A stretch of 64,000 bases of DNA from Cricetomys ansorgei (taxonomy: Eukaryota > Chordata > Mammalia > Rodentia > Nesomyidae), in NCBI GenBank assembly GCA_026225945.1, contig JAMJFZ010001133.1:12972001-13036000 (forward strand), in the 5' to 3' direction. Shown piece by piece: positions 1 to 12,019 of the stretch. The notes beneath the pieces are model-generated. The model saw only the letters and a list, made by a program, of their open reading frames with translations. It did not search any database and had not been told where the DNA came from. Every line of letters starts with the position of its first letter. The first letter of the stretch is position 1. The position numbers and the translations under genes are program-made.

Positions 1-357
1 TTATCTTAGTTCTTTTCCCAAATTAAATACACCATGTTTTGTTTTTAAATTTTTATGCTGTTATTTTTCTTGAAAGGGGTCACAAAAAAAAAAAAAAAGT
101 TTACAGGCTCAGAATTCACAAAATCTGCATCCTTCCTGTGCACCAAAACAAACTTGGTCAGAAAATGCTATTTTACTTTTACTGGGGTCATCTTGTGCTA
201 AGATAAAATGAAAATCTATGATGGCCATTTAGAAACAAGGCCTGATGACTGTTAAGATTGCCCAGCCTGCTTGCTAACAAGCCTACCAACTTCAGTTTGA
301 TCTCACAGATTAAAAAAGAAAATAATTAAAAAGGAAGAAACAAAGACCAAGTAGGAA

Positions 358-475
358 GCTGGGCCGAGTGGCTCAAGCTTGTAATCCCAGCACCTGGGAA
401 GTGGAAACAGAAAGATTAGCATAAATTTGAGGACAGTCTAGGTTTCATAATGAGATCCTGCCTCAAACAAGGCTT
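358..475 (+). mobile_element. Old B1-like SINE
   Basis: Decayed B1 head (GGCCGAGTGGCTCAAGCTTG, then TAATCCCAGCACC) ending in a CCTCAAAC tail. Confidence 0.65.
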
Positions 476-489
476 AAGAAGGTATTAGT

Positions 490-602
490 GGTCTACAGAG
501 TGAGTTCCAGGACAGTCAGAGTTACAACACAGAAACCCTGTCTCGAAAAACCAAAAATAAATAAATAAATTAATTAATTAATATGAAAATAAAAATAATA
601 AA
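490..602 (+). mobile_element. 5'-truncated B1 SINE with target site duplication
   Basis: The 3' half of B1 (GTCTACAGAGTGAGTTCCAG to CTGTCTCGAAAAACC) with an A/T-rich tail. It is flanked by the 14-bp repeat AAGAAGGTATTAGT at 476-489 and 603-616, the product of L1-driven insertion. Confidence 0.85.
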
Positions 603-635
603 AAGAAGGTATTAGTAAACTATTTATGCATGCAG

Positions 636-667
636 TGTGTGTGTGTGTATATGTGTGCGTGTGTGTA
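636..667. repeat. (TG)n microsatellite, imperfect
   Basis: Alternating GT run interrupted by TATA and GC steps. Confidence 0.8.
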
Positions 668-1582
668 GGGATCAATCTGCATGCAGTCCAACAATGGAGC
701 CACCCAAAGTTCAGTCTCTACTTGTGACATTTACATGGGTGTAATCAGGCCTCTGTGTGCATTAATTCTGAATCCACTGCTTGTTCTAAATCAAGGACAC
801 CTCTTCACATCAACTGTGCTTTGCAATTAGGAAACATTTAGTGACTACTCATTGAGTGAATGGATGAATAAGGGCAAACAGTATCCTGAAAACTAATGAA
901 TACAGTAGTTTCATTTATTTTAATTAAAAAGAACATTGATGGCCTATCTGCTAAGGGGAAAGGGATTAGGTCAAAAGGCGAGGAGGGTGCTCAAGTTTAA
1001 GGAAAAGCTCTACTTGAGTTTAAACTGACAGTTGGTATTTGATGAGAGGAAAAGGGCTTTCTAGAACAAAAATGCTTGACGATGGAGCCTTGACTCATTA
1101 CCGGGGTTAGAACATGGAGCACGAGGCAGACCCGGCAGTGACAAAGTGAGGAGCAATGTTCTGGGAGAGTTGGTGGCCCTGACTTATGGCACAGGGAGCT
1201 CACTGGAAGGCTGACTGGAAGGCATTCAGATGCCTGTCAGCACTTTGCTCACTGGTCCCCAGCTGGAGGTGCTCACAGAAGTCCTTATGAGGGAGTATTC
1301 ACAGGATCGCTGTTAGATATCACATTTGGCTCCCTACAGACAATGCCTTTAATTGGCAGAGAAATACAAAGATCTGTATGAGATTTTAATTAAGTACTGT
1401 TAAACTGCTTTAGTTTCAGAGTTGAGAGGTAAATTTACTTTTTGATTCAAGTTCTTACCGAAGGATGCATGGTCTGTGACTTTGTTGAATTCTGATGGGC
1501 ACGTGGTACCACACAAGGCAAGCAGTACCACCCTGAGCACATAGTACTTTTGTTACACAGGTTGAAGAAAACATTTCACATT

Positions 1583-1700
1583 AGATGCGGTGGTACATAT
1601 CTATAATCCCATCCCTCAGGAGCCTGTGTCAAGTTCAAGGCTAGCCTCAGCTACGTAATGAGGTCACATCTACGGAGGCCCTCGGTTCAATTTCCAGCAT
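1583..1700 (+). mobile_element. Degenerate B1-like SINE
   Basis: GCGGTGGTACATATCTATAA followed by an AGTTCAAGGCTAGCCT segment; much diverged. Confidence 0.5.
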
Positions 1701-2418
1701 TACTAATGCCACCATTACGACAATAACTTCAAATTACTTTATGTTGTTTTGTAGGTATACTTACATCAAACTAGCTCCTTCTCAGTTGAGTATGGACATC
1801 TAAAAAGCATAGGAATAAAAATGTAGAAATAAAATCAAATGTTTTTCAAATGTGTTATATCATCTGTGTTTCTTTGACCTCCAATTATAAGTCCCTAGGA
1901 ACTACCAAAAGAGAAAGAGTCCTCCACCCATCAAGAAGTCATGCTCAGTGATTCCAAAGAACAGTAGAAACCCAGACTGCATCCAAGTTTTAACTGCCAC
2001 GTTAAATCTCAGCTCTAGTTTCCAACATGTGACATCATTTAGAAACTTGTTTTAGGCAAAGAGAATCACAGAATTTAAAACATCTTGACCCCAACATGCA
2101 AAATATTAATGGAAAAATCCAGGCATGTCATAAACTGTACAGAAATTAAACGAGAAAAAAAGAGGAATTTGCAGAGTAGTATCTGCATCCTTTCCATCCT
2201 AAAGGGCAGAGGAGGAAGCATGGCTATTGCATGAATGTGCCAAGGCAGATACTTCCTAGTTCTGACTCTTCCCTGCAGCCAGGCTGGGACTGAGAGGAGA
2301 ATGGAACAGCCAGTACAGTGCTGTTCCCTGGCATACAGACACACGATGATCACAACCTAGCAGTACCAGCAACAAGTGCATTGCATATGTATGGATTTAT
2401 ATGCATGTGTGCTCGTGT

Positions 2419-2420
<2 letters not shown>

Positions 2421-2468
<48 letters not shown>
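2421..2468. repeat. (CA)n microsatellite
   Basis: Uninterrupted AC dinucleotide run of 48 bases, likely polymorphic. Confidence 0.95.
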
Positions 2469-2470
<2 letters not shown>

Positions 2471-2511
2471 CTCCTTAAATGTTTTTTTAAGAACTCCTTG
2501 CTGCATTTTTT

Positions 2512-2600
2512 AAAGTCAGAATCTCACTATATAGCCTAGGCTGTCCTCAATTTCACTGTCCTTCTGTTTCAGTCTCTTGAGTGCCAGGAATGCAAGCATG
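2512..2600 (-). mobile_element. B1-like SINE fragment
   Basis: Antisense B1 features: TCTCACTATATAGCCTAGGC then TCTTGAGTGCCAGGAATGCA. Confidence 0.55.
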
Positions 2601-3651
2601 CATCTGTTATGAGTAGAGAAAAGTGAAATAACACATTTTCCTCTTTAGCAAATCATACAGGATGATTTTTATCTGTTTATAACAACATGTAGACATGTTT
2701 TGATAAGCAAAACCCATCTGGGCACAGCTGTCATTCTCCATGTGAGAAAAATAGAGGAAGTGAGACCACTTCAGGCGCCAGGTAGATTTCCTCCACTGAC
2801 GTTGCCCCATCTGAATGAGCTGTTCACTCTTCCACCATGGAGCTACACTACGTATGGCAGTCTAATTACACAACAACGTAAGCAAGTTTTATAATTAGTT
2901 TCATGTCTAGAAAAGGCAAATTTTAGAGTCTGAACAGTCTGTTGCAGATTCCCAAGTGGTTATCCCAAGGTTATCTTCAGACAACCTCTCCATTTTGGGA
3001 TAATGCATCAAGGTCTTTATTCCCTTCCAAACAAGTGAGGATCACAGTCACTGCTTCGGTAGTCCTATGAAAGCTAAGAGCTGAGTATCTGTGGTTGCAA
3101 TTTCACTACATGCCAACTATGCTGAGAAGCAGAAGAGACTTGGTCTCTCGATTAATTTCTACAAAATTGGATCAGAAATAGGATCAATCAGTGGGGTGTT
3201 ACATGGACCAAATGACAAATAATACTAGGCATTCTGACTGGTAAATTATAAATGCTAAATATAAACATTTACAGAACCTGGAACAGAAGTACAAGTGGTA
3301 ATATTCACCATTGGTCTAAATATTCAAAAAGTAAAAAAGCCAAATCAACAATCTGGTGCTCATAATACCTTCTGTTTGTATCTATTCTGTATTGCCAATC
3401 AAATTGTCTCATAGAGGCACAGGATTCCACCAGTTCTGAGTTACAACATGGTAGTTAAGAGACAGTTAGTACTCTTTTTCTCAGGCAACAACTGCCCTTA
3501 AACCACTGATTGGGCATGGGTAACACAGGTGACACTCAGGAGAACAGACATGCAGAGGAGGTCTCAAAAGGCTCTTCAATCAGGCTTAAACATATTCGGC
3601 CCTGGATTCCCAGGGCTCCAGTGACCCTTCCAAATGTTCTTGTCTCTAAAG

Positions 3652-3873
3652 CAGCAGTTCTCAACCTGTGGGTTTCAACCCCTTTGGGGATCAAACAACC
3701 CTTCCTGGGAGATCATCTCCATATCAGATATTTATATTACAATTCATAACAGTAGCAAAATTACAGTTATGAAGTAGCAATGCAAATAATTTTCTGGTTG
3801 GCGGGGTGGGGGGTCACCACAACAGGAGAATCCATATTAAGGGGTCCAGCATTAGGAAGGTTGAAAACCACTG
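3652..3873 (+). mobile_element. URR1-type non-autonomous hAT DNA transposon
   Basis: Inverted ends CAGCAGTTCTCAACC and GGTTGAAAACCACTG bound a 222-bp element with no coding capacity. The 8-bp flanks CTCTAAAG (3644-3651) and CTCTTAAG (3874-3881) match at 7 of 8 bases, as expected for an old hAT target duplication. The family name is from memory. Confidence 0.8.
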
Positions 3874-4254
3874 CTCTTAAGAGACCTCACTCATAAGAAA
3901 GGTTACTTGAGGAGGCCTCTAAAGCATGGTCCTCAAAAGAACCTCTTGAGGCAATGTCTATAAGTTTAGAGGTTATTTTGAGTTTGTAAATTTTGTCAGT
4001 TATAGAGTGATAAAGTCCTTTTAAAAGTTAAAACAATCTGATAGTAATAGATTGAATCAAATGTGTATGGCTAGCCATTTATATTTTTCTGGCAAAAAAT
4101 AGGTAATTATCATGTTATTTTCAAATGATTTTCTGTGCATGTGTTAATGATATAGATACAGAAATTAATATATGTATTTACATATAGATATATTATGGAC
4201 TAAAAGTATGTCCTCTCTAAGTTCATGTAGAATCCCTAAACACCAATATGGCTT

Positions 4255-4400
4255 CTACCTGGAGACAAGGTCTAATTTTGTAGCCCAAATTTGTCTCAAG
4301 CTCTGTATGTCGCTGAACCTGGGCTCAAACACATGATTCTCCTGCCTTGACCTCTCCCATGCTGAGATTACAAGTAGACAACATGAAGCTGGCAAGAGCC
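4255..4400 (-). mobile_element. Old B1-like SINE
   Basis: Antisense pattern GAGACAAGGTCTAATTTTGT, then CTCCTGCCTTGACC and GCTGAGATTACAAG; heavily diverged. Confidence 0.5.
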
Positions 4401-4722
4401 AGAGCTTTTGAGGAGTTAGCAAAGTTAATCAGAGTTAAATGAAGTCATAAGGGCAGATGTCTACTATAGTATCACTGGAATCCTTACAAGAAGTGGCACC
4501 AGGGGTATGTACATTAAAAAAAAATTCCATGTGCAAACACAGCAAGAAGGTAGCTTAATGCCAGCCAAGAAGAGAAGCAGAAGCAAAGCCTACAAATCTC
4601 TTCATTTGGAGCTCCAGGATCCAGACCATGAAAAGGTAACTTTAGTTGTTAAATGACTTGCCCTGTGCTGTGCTGACAGTCCTACAGACCTAGAATATGC
4701 GTCTACAGCAATCAGAGAAAGA

Positions 4723-4835
4723 AGGCTGGGCATGAAAGCACTTGAGAAGTGAAGGCAGGAAGATACAGATCAGTTATCTTTACCTACATAGGGTGTTTGA
4801 GGCCATTTTTGGGTTGTGTGAGACCATGTAGAAGA
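4723..4835 (+). mobile_element. Degenerate B1-like SINE
   Basis: GGCTGGGCATGAAAGCACTT followed by GAAGGCAGGAAGATACAGAT; the 3' half is hard to align. Confidence 0.4.
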
Positions 4836-5317
4836 GGAGGAGAGGGAAGAGGAATCTAATTCACTAATTTTGTTTTATAAATAAGGAATTACCAGTGTTG
4901 CTGATATCATTTAAAATAATCATTACTTCTGTTTCTCCCTGATAGAATCAGAGAACAAAACTATCTTCTTAGAAAAAAGTAAGAGTAGTTCATATCCCCT
5001 TCAAGAGTCTTTCTGCATAAGGTGATCTAGAATTCACCATCCATACTGGAACAGTTGTATAAAGGGGATTATTAACAATCAGGCTGGTCCACAACTAGAA
5101 TAGTTTGGCACTGTTCTTACCTGTTTATTCACTTTATTTTGAGTTAACATTCAATGAGAGTCTACCGACCCCAAAGTCACAACTGAAAACGAAGCCAATG
5201 CAGTTCATATTTATAAAGCCCCTGCCTTCGGGAGGATTATGTAAGAAGCCCCTAAATATGTGGTCAGCCTGGAAAATTTAGCAAGATCCTGTCAAAGCAA
5301 AGGGAGGAAAGAAGAAG

Positions 5318-5511
5318 GGAGAGGGGGGAAGGAAGGAAGGAAGGAAGGAAAGAAGGAAGGAAGGAAGGAAGGAAGGAAGGAAGGAAGAAAGGAAGGAAGG
5401 AAGGAAGGAAGGAAGGAAGGAAGGAAGGAAGGAAGGAAGGAAGGGGAAAAGGAAAAGGAAAAGGAAAGGAAAGGAAAGGAAAGGAAAGGAAAGGAAAGGA
5501 AAGGAAAGGAA
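5318..5511. repeat. (GGAA)n then (GGAAA)n purine microsatellite
   Basis: About 120 bases of GGAA units followed by about 70 bases of GGAAA/GGAAAA units, purine on the plus strand. Long open frames here only reflect the repeat (Lys/Glu/Gly on +, Ser/Phe/Leu/Pro on -). Confidence 0.95.
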
Positions 5512-6936
5512 GAATGGCTAGTCATTTCTTATACTCAAGGAACTCATCATCTATTAAACAAAAGCAGAACCACATTTTGTATGTTTTAATCACACTGCAG
5601 TAACTTACATAGAGATACATGTTCTATTAATAGAAGCAGAAAACTCAGATAAGACACTGAATGAAGTTTGGGGATATGGGAGAAGAAACACTTGGGAAGA
5701 CTTCTAAAAGGTGGCACCTCTGTAGAGAAGAGTGAGCATGAGGCTGTGTGGCCGGCTGTTAAGTGCTGAATAGTCTAATCAAAGGGAGAAGCGCCATCAG
5801 GGAAGCACAGGACATTCAGTCTCCAAAAGAACGGTTGTAAGTACTGGACAGTGCAGCTACACGAAAGCATAAGATTCACAAGACTAAGGGGCCTTGTAAG
5901 GCTGAAGCCCACACAACTCTTTGAGAAATGCAGCTCTTTTCTGAAACATTGGCCTATGTCAGAATTGGGCAGAATTGTTCATCTTTTGTTGCTACTGAAT
6001 GCTACGTGCCCGAGTGAACATCTAACCTACACTAGGATTCAGAGGACTCTTCTTTTATCATACCCCTCCTTCCCAGGCTCAGAATCTAAACTTAAGCTTT
6101 ATAAGAAAGGTCCTGGAGTGCAACTCAGTTGGAACATGAGTGACAGCAGGCATTCCATAAGAAGGAAAGAAGGGTTGCGGGCTTAGATAGGAATAAAAAT
6201 GCAGCCTTTATTGTTGAGAGGAAAACTGGATGGGGTCTGCATTGGGAATATGAAAGAATGAGATTTGGTATTTTAACTACACTGCCAACAACATGAAAAC
6301 TCTAGACTAAGAATTCAAGATAGCTTTCTACCCAGAGAATTTATAAGGCCTAACTATGGGTAAGGTTACACTCAGAGAAAGATCAATGAGGACATGGTCA
6401 GAGGTTAATTATCACAAGGCTGGTGAGCAAATTCAATTTCCTATGGCAAATAAAATCTAAAACTTTAGTGAGCTAGGACAATTTCCTACAACAAACATTT
6501 GAATAAGCCTTGAGATTACAAAGTCTTGTTATAGGTTAGAACACTGAGGGATTATAGATAAAATGCTACACTTCTTTAATCTTCCTCATCTGGAATGAGA
6601 CTGCAAATACCAGTGTTAACATTCGGAATTCTTAAAGCACTGTGTTAATGTTTATTCTAATTTTATATTGGTTTAATGTTAAATAAGGTTGAAGTTACTA
6701 TTCAAAACAGACAAAATAGGTGGATAATCAAGAGAGAAGGGGCAGAAAGATGGAAGGGAGAAAGATAAGGAGAGAAGAGAGGAGAAAGTGTGGTTAAGGA
6801 GGGGAGAGGAGAAAGAGGAGGAACAAATGAGAAAAAATATCAAGGTCTGAGTTATACAATTAATCTCCCCAAAGGTTAGTACCAGTTATAGCAGACAAGT
6901 TAAGGCATGTCTGTCTAGGGGAAAATGGGCTAGAAT

Positions 6937-7270
6937 TGCGTGTGTTGGTTGGCATTGTCAACTTGGAAGATTCTAGAACTATCAGGGTGATGGGCCTCTG
7001 GGTATATGTGATGAATTAATGGGATTGTCTTGATTTTGTTAACTGATGGGGAAAAAGTAGCCCACTGTTGGTGGCACCATTCCCTGACAAGGACTGTAGA
7101 CTCTGTAAGTGAAGACAAGAAGCTGAGCAGCAGCATGCATTCACTGCTGTTTCCTGATCATGGCTGTGACATAGCCAGCTATTCTAAGCTCCTGTTTCCT
7201 TAGCTCCCCTACCTTAACATGCTATACACTGGGGTATCTTTATCATAACAATAGGAAAAGAAACCATGAC
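6937..7270 (+). mobile_element. Old LTR-type (MaLR-like) interspersed repeat
   Basis: Starts near GGTTGGCATTGTCAACTTGG and ends near CAATAGGAAAAGAAACCATG. The repeat at 12020-12365 has related ends in the opposite orientation. Family name not certain. Confidence 0.5.
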
Positions 7271-7414
7271 AATGATAGAGTAAAAGCTTGCTCCATGTGG
7301 ATACTTCTGACTGGAGTAGAAGTATTGGTTTCCACTTTATGACCAGTGAGCATTTGGAAATCAGGAAGACATGGTTCCCTTGTAGATAACGTTGCTCATT
7401 AAGGTGGATCTCTT

Positions 7415-7548
7415 AATACGGTTTTTTCTTCTTTTGTGAAACAGAGTTTCACTATGTAATGCAAGCTGGTCTTGAACTCTTGACCCTCCTGTCTGCATCT
7501 CTGGAGTACTAGGATTATATACAATAGTCACCAAGTCCAGCTCAACAG
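7415..7548 (-). mobile_element. Old B1 SINE
   Basis: Antisense GTGAAACAGAGTTTCACTAT and CAAGCTGGTCTTGAACTC, then GGAGTACTAGGATTATA. Confidence 0.65.
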
Positions 7549-7821
7549 TCTTCACTAAGAGATCACAGAATCCATAGTATTTGGTGATCCAGAACAGTCC
7601 CTTCCATTTAAAGTCTTTGCCATGGAAATGTACTTGACTTAAAGCTTCTGAGGAGCAACCTGCCTCTTCTTCTGTCTTTTTGGCCATCCCTTATCCCCTT
7701 CTGATGGCTTCTCTTTTACTTCTGGTTCCTTTAATTTTCATTCTTCCAAGATCCCATCATTGGATTTTTCTCAATTTTTTTATATTTTATCAAAATCAGA
7801 AAACAAATAATATGTTAATAC

Positions 7822-7918
7822 AGGCCAGACATGGCATATGTACTTCCAGCTTTCCCATGGCTGAGACAGGAAGGTTGCAAGTTCTAGGTCAATCTTGGGA
7901 TACATAACAAGACAAAGT
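7822..7918 (+). mobile_element. B1-like SINE fragment
   Basis: CAGGCCAGACATGGCATATG with a GAGACAGGAAGGTTGCAAGT middle and A-rich end. Confidence 0.5.
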
Positions 7919-7927
7919 TTTAAAAAC

Positions 7928-8112
7928 CCCTGGGCTAGAGGGATGGCTCAGTGGTTAAGAGTGGTGCACTGCCCTTGCAGAAGACATGAGTTCAGGTCTC
8001 AGCATCCACTTCTGGTATCTTATACTTGCCTGTAACTCCACCTCCAGGGGATTGACAACCAGTGGTACCCTTAGTCACCTACACTCATGTGAACATATCA
8101 TACACATAATTT
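7928..8112 (+). mobile_element. B3/B2 family SINE
   Basis: tRNA-like head GGGCTAGAGGGATGGCTCAG then TGGTTAAGAG, the usual B2/B3 pol III A-box region, followed by the GAGTTCAGGTCTCAGCATCC B-box region. Confidence 0.85.
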
Positions 8113-9340
8113 TTTAATCCTACCCCAGGCTAGCCAGATATTTTATCTTTTACAGTCAGACCCAGGTATTCTGGACACACAGATTAAACAATCAATAGCT
8201 TCACAATCACTCTGAGCTCTGATCTTCTCAGAGACCTACTGACCCCAGGGAAATTACAAAACTAGATTTTGGCTTTCCTTAATGCTTTGGCTCAGTCTTC
8301 AGTGGCCCTGAATCTTCCCCCAGGTTCTCTCTATTGGTGGGTATTAATAAGATCTTCTATTCCTTCATCTTCTAACTACCATTACACTACCAGGGACTCG
8401 AAGTCCTCTTGTTGCTGAGGTTAGCCTTTCCCATCTTTTTCTCAAGAGACCTATTCTCTCCATCAGACATCAACACTCCCACCCTAACAACAGGCACAAG
8501 ATTTGGCCAGCCCCTCACATTCCTCAGTCTCAGGGTCCAAGTGATTGCTCCAGATAAGCACATGCAATAAGCAAGACGGTTGTAGAAGTTGGTTCAAGAC
8601 AGAGGACAGGTTATTCTTTTAATTAAATCACTGGTTCTTTACCAGAGCTCTGGAGCCCTCGTGCATTCTGTCCTCTTTACAATCTACACTTAAGCCTTGA
8701 ACTGAAGGCTTCAGCCTTTGTACAATCTAGATTATTTAAACTTTGAGCCCAGACAGAGAAAGATTCAGACATAGCCTTCTAAGACCTATTTCTGATTGAG
8801 TCACTCTTGACTAGCTCCTTCTGATCTCTAACTCTTCTGTTCAACTCACTCTCTGTTCCAGGCTTCTTCTTCTGAGCTCTGCTGTGTCTCTCCCTGAGTT
8901 CTCACTGATCCATCCTGCCTCTGTAACTGACTCTTCTGTAACTCACTCCAGCCTCCATTTCTGTCACTCCTCTGTAACTTGACTTTTCGACTCACTCCTC
9001 CACCTGCTTCTCAACTGACTGCTCTGTCTGTCTACCTGTAACTCCTATGTAACTCTTTGACTGAGCCAAGAGCCTGCTTTTTTCATGTGAGTTGAGCATG
9101 TCCTTACTGTTAACTCATCTTCTGATTAGCCACTTTGCCATCGACTCTTGACTAATCTCAGATGTCACTTCCTGTGTGACACTGACTCCTTCTGAATTCT
9201 GCTTCCAGTGTCTGCTTCCACAGTTTTTTGTAGAGATTAAAGGTATGGACCACCATTGCCTTCTGAATATTGGGATTAAAGGTGTGTTTACATTCCATCC
9301 AGACTATGCTCCTAAAACTGATATACTGAGACTGATACCT
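8113..9340. other. Unclassified pyrimidine-rich, probably repeat-derived region
   Basis: No coding potential. The part at about 8810-9070 is a degenerate array of short units built on CTCTGTAACT and GACTCACTC. A B1-like patch (GGATTAAAGGTGTG type) lies at 9233-9295. The whole may be old LTR-retrotransposon DNA, but I could not name it. Confidence 0.4.
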
Positions 9341-9679
9341 AAGTAGATTTATATGGCAAGTTTTGCTTTTAATATACTTGGACCATCTTTCCTATCATTT
9401 GAAAGAGAACCTGACATAAAAGTGAAGCCAGTGTAAAAGAAGAGTCAATAGATAGAAAAGGAGTGACTAAATTGCTGACATCATTCTAGTGTCTGGGGAA
9501 GCCATCCCTGAAGCAGCAATCCTGGGCTTTTCATTTAAATAAATTAGTAAATTCTCTTTTGCCTGAATCATTTCAAATTAGGTAACAGTTACTTGTGGTA
9601 GAGTCTTAACCAATCTACCTCCTTTCCAACACATTGATTCTTCAGTCACTTTAGGGGAAAGGACCTTCTGACCGGCTTT

Positions 9680-9712
9680 GCTTCCTTCCTTCTTTCCTTC
9701 CTTCCTTCTGTC
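9680..9712. repeat. CTTC-rich simple repeat
   Basis: Imperfect CTTC units about 30 bases long. Confidence 0.7.
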
Positions 9713-9785
9713 CTTCAACTAAATAACTTCAACAGCAACCGGCAAAATTGAATTAGCAATTATTTACTGGCTTTTCACATTTTGC

Positions 9786-9862
9786 TGTTGGTTTGATTCG
9801 AGGTTTGGGAGCTGAACCTAGGTTCTTGGCATGTGCCAAGCAAGTGCTAACTGAGCTGGTTG
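9786..9862 (-). mobile_element. ID/B4-derived SINE fragment
   Basis: Antisense ID features: GAACCTAGGTTCTTGGCATG then GCAAGTGCTAACTGAGCT. Confidence 0.6.
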
Positions 9863-9867
9863 TGGTA

Positions 9868-10070
9868 AGGCAGGCCTAGGCAGAAGCTCTGAAACATCAA
9901 GGTTTAACTGGGATACAAAGGAAATTCAAGGCCATTGTAGGAAACTTAACACTTTGAGGCTCTGCCTCAAAATAAAAACTTTAAGAAAAGAAATAGTAGT
10001 GGTGATGCGGCTCAATGGCAGAATGCTTAACTAGTATATACAAGGCCCTAGATGGGCTCAGTCCCTAGTA
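9868..10070 (+). mobile_element. B4-type dimeric SINE (B1-like plus ID)
   Basis: B1-like left part ending in CTCAAAATAAAAAC, then the ID part with GCGGCTCAATGGCAGAATGC and CAAGGCCCTAGATGGGCTCA. Confidence 0.65.
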
Positions 10071-10084
10071 TATTTAACATTGGA

Positions 10085-10132
10085 GGTGTGTGTGTATGAG
10101 TGTGTGTGTGTGTTTGTATGTGTGTGTGTAAG
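10085..10132. repeat. (TG)n microsatellite, imperfect
   Basis: GT-rich run following the ID element. Confidence 0.85.
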
Positions 10133-10261
10133 GGGGCAGCTCCATGTCTTCAAGTAATTGGAGAGAAATGGCCATATAGTGTGAAAAGTCATTAGCCTGG
10201 TTCAGATACAGAGTCAAGGCCTCCTTGTGTCTTTGAGCATTACTCATCAGTTTGCTTGGTT

Positions 10262-10405
10262 TTTGCCTGTTTACTTGAGACAAGGTCTTATATAGCAAGA
10301 GCTGGTCTTGAATTACTAGGTAACTAAGTATGACTAAGACTAACCATGACCCTCCTTTGCTTCTACTTCTCAAGTTCTGGATTATAGGTATGCACCACCA
10401 GCATG
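10262..10405 (-). mobile_element. Old B1 SINE
   Basis: Antisense GAGACAAGGTCTTATATAGC to GATTATAGGTATGCACCACC, with a middle that is not B1-like. Confidence 0.6.
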
Positions 10406-10799
10406 TTGACATCATTCTTCTTGTTCTTTCATGAAAGTATATTGTAGTCAATGGCCTGAAACTTGTAGGGTGAGAACATATCACCTATCTCAACATGTAA
10501 TTTATCACTTCTGGGTTTTGCCATTTCCAGTAAGGTTGGTCTTTGTCCTTTGTCAAGTGTGCTTGTCCTGTCATGTGACTTGTTATTTCTATCCTCGAGA
10601 GCATCTTGGATCCATCATACTGTGTTCTCTCAGCTGCTCTTCACTGTGTGCTTCCTGATAATATACTAAAATGTGCTGACTGTCCTTGGTACTCTATCAA
10701 GGACCTTCCACTTGCTCCTGTCCTGCTATCTTATGAATGCTGGTGACCCCCTTGTTAGTGTCACCAACCTAACCCCAATTTGGTACTATTAAGAGGCAA

Positions 10800-10905
10800 G
10801 AATTAGCCATTGTGGCAGCTCCCTCCCTGCAATCCCAGCACTCATGAGTTCCAGGACAGCTTTGCTCACACAATGAGACCATTCCTCAAAAATAAATGAA
10901 TTAAA
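10800..10905 (+). mobile_element. B1 SINE with internal deletion
   Basis: GCAATCCCAGCACTCATGAG joined directly to TTCCAGGACAGCTTTGCTCA. Confidence 0.65.
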
Positions 10906-11279
10906 GAATCATATTGTTATACTGTAATTCCTGTGAGGGATTTTATGATAAAAGTAGAAATGAGAGAGCTATGTGGCTCAATATTTTTTATAAAAATGCT
11001 TTCTAGGATTCATCGTTCCAATTTATTAAATAACAAGCTAAATGCTTCCATCTGACAGTGACTTCATTTCTGTGAACAAATAAAGTGACTTAAACACATG
11101 CCAAGCGAGATTACTCAGCTAAATCTGTGAATGTTGGATTAAAAAAAAAAAAAAAGACAGCTGGAATGTAAGCAGGAAGAGCAGAAGCCACCAACAGAAA
11201 GGTCAGATAGAATGCAGTTAATTTATAAATTCTCTTTAAAAACTTAAAAAATAGAAAAACAGTTAAGCGGTTGAATTGG

Positions 11280-11860
11280 TCAACTAAAAAATTTATTCTA
11301 CACTTACCAGCTTATCACTCTTTAATCTCACTGAATCAGTGATTTATATTGTGTTGCAGAAGGTTATTTTTAGTTATACATAAAATAATTGTTTTATGCA
11401 CTGTTGGGTGAGGGGCTGTCTGGGCCTTTTGTATTGTTTGCAGGTGTTGGATTTCGGCGGGAGTCCTTTAATTGCTAATGATCTGCAGCTCTAGTGAGCT
11501 GCCTGTGACAGCATCATAACTACTACAATGTTGGACAGGGAGCCTAGAAAACATTTGCCAGATTCTTGCCCCCGAATTGCCCTAAAAATATGTACCCTAC
11601 TATGTTTGAGTCAGCCAGAGTTTAAGAACTAGGATTCAATCTTGTGAAAATTATATCAACACAGCATCTCTCCCATGGAAACTAACCGAAACAAAGAGGT
11701 TGAATCTTGATGGCAATTTATAAGTCAAATACACGGTATGCAAATTCATCATAATGCAAGTAATTTGACCTCATAATCTATGCAAATGAGATTATATTTT
11801 CACTCTATCAATTAAAACCAGGCCTGAACTAATGGGCAGAGGCATGTACAGTCTTGCTCA
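11280..11860. promoter_or_regulatory. Repeat-free interval with two octamer motifs, possible conserved element
   Basis: No SINE or simple repeat is visible. Two ATGCAAAT octamers (11738-11745 and 11780-11787) lie 42 bases apart and TAAT cores are frequent. Enhancer function is an inference only. Confidence 0.3.
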
Positions 11861-12019
11861 TCTTACTATATAGTTAGTGTGGAATATTCACAGGGAACAC
11901 TACGGTAGGTAGTACAGTGACCAGGAAAACTAAATCCAAAATGATCAGGCCCTAGGTGTTTGAGGTAAAGGATGAACATAGTGACATTGTGCCATATTAC
12001 TGCAAACTGACCCCATTGT

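Noticed and set aside
2421..2468. CRISPR-like or other prokaryotic repeat arrays
   Set aside because: The only tandem arrays are eukaryotic microsatellites; no spaced palindromic repeats exist in this mammalian DNA.
5260..5589. 109-codon Lys/Glu/Gly-rich open frame
   Set aside because: Produced by the GGAA/GGAAA microsatellite.
5851..6186. 111-codon open frame in intergenic DNA
   Set aside because: No recognisable domain, no promoter and a composition like the surrounding AT-rich DNA; a chance frame is likelier than a gene.
7928..8112. tRNA-like A/B box sequence
   Set aside because: It is the head of a B3 SINE, not a tRNA gene. The other B3 and ID copies were treated the same way; no true tRNA gene was seen.
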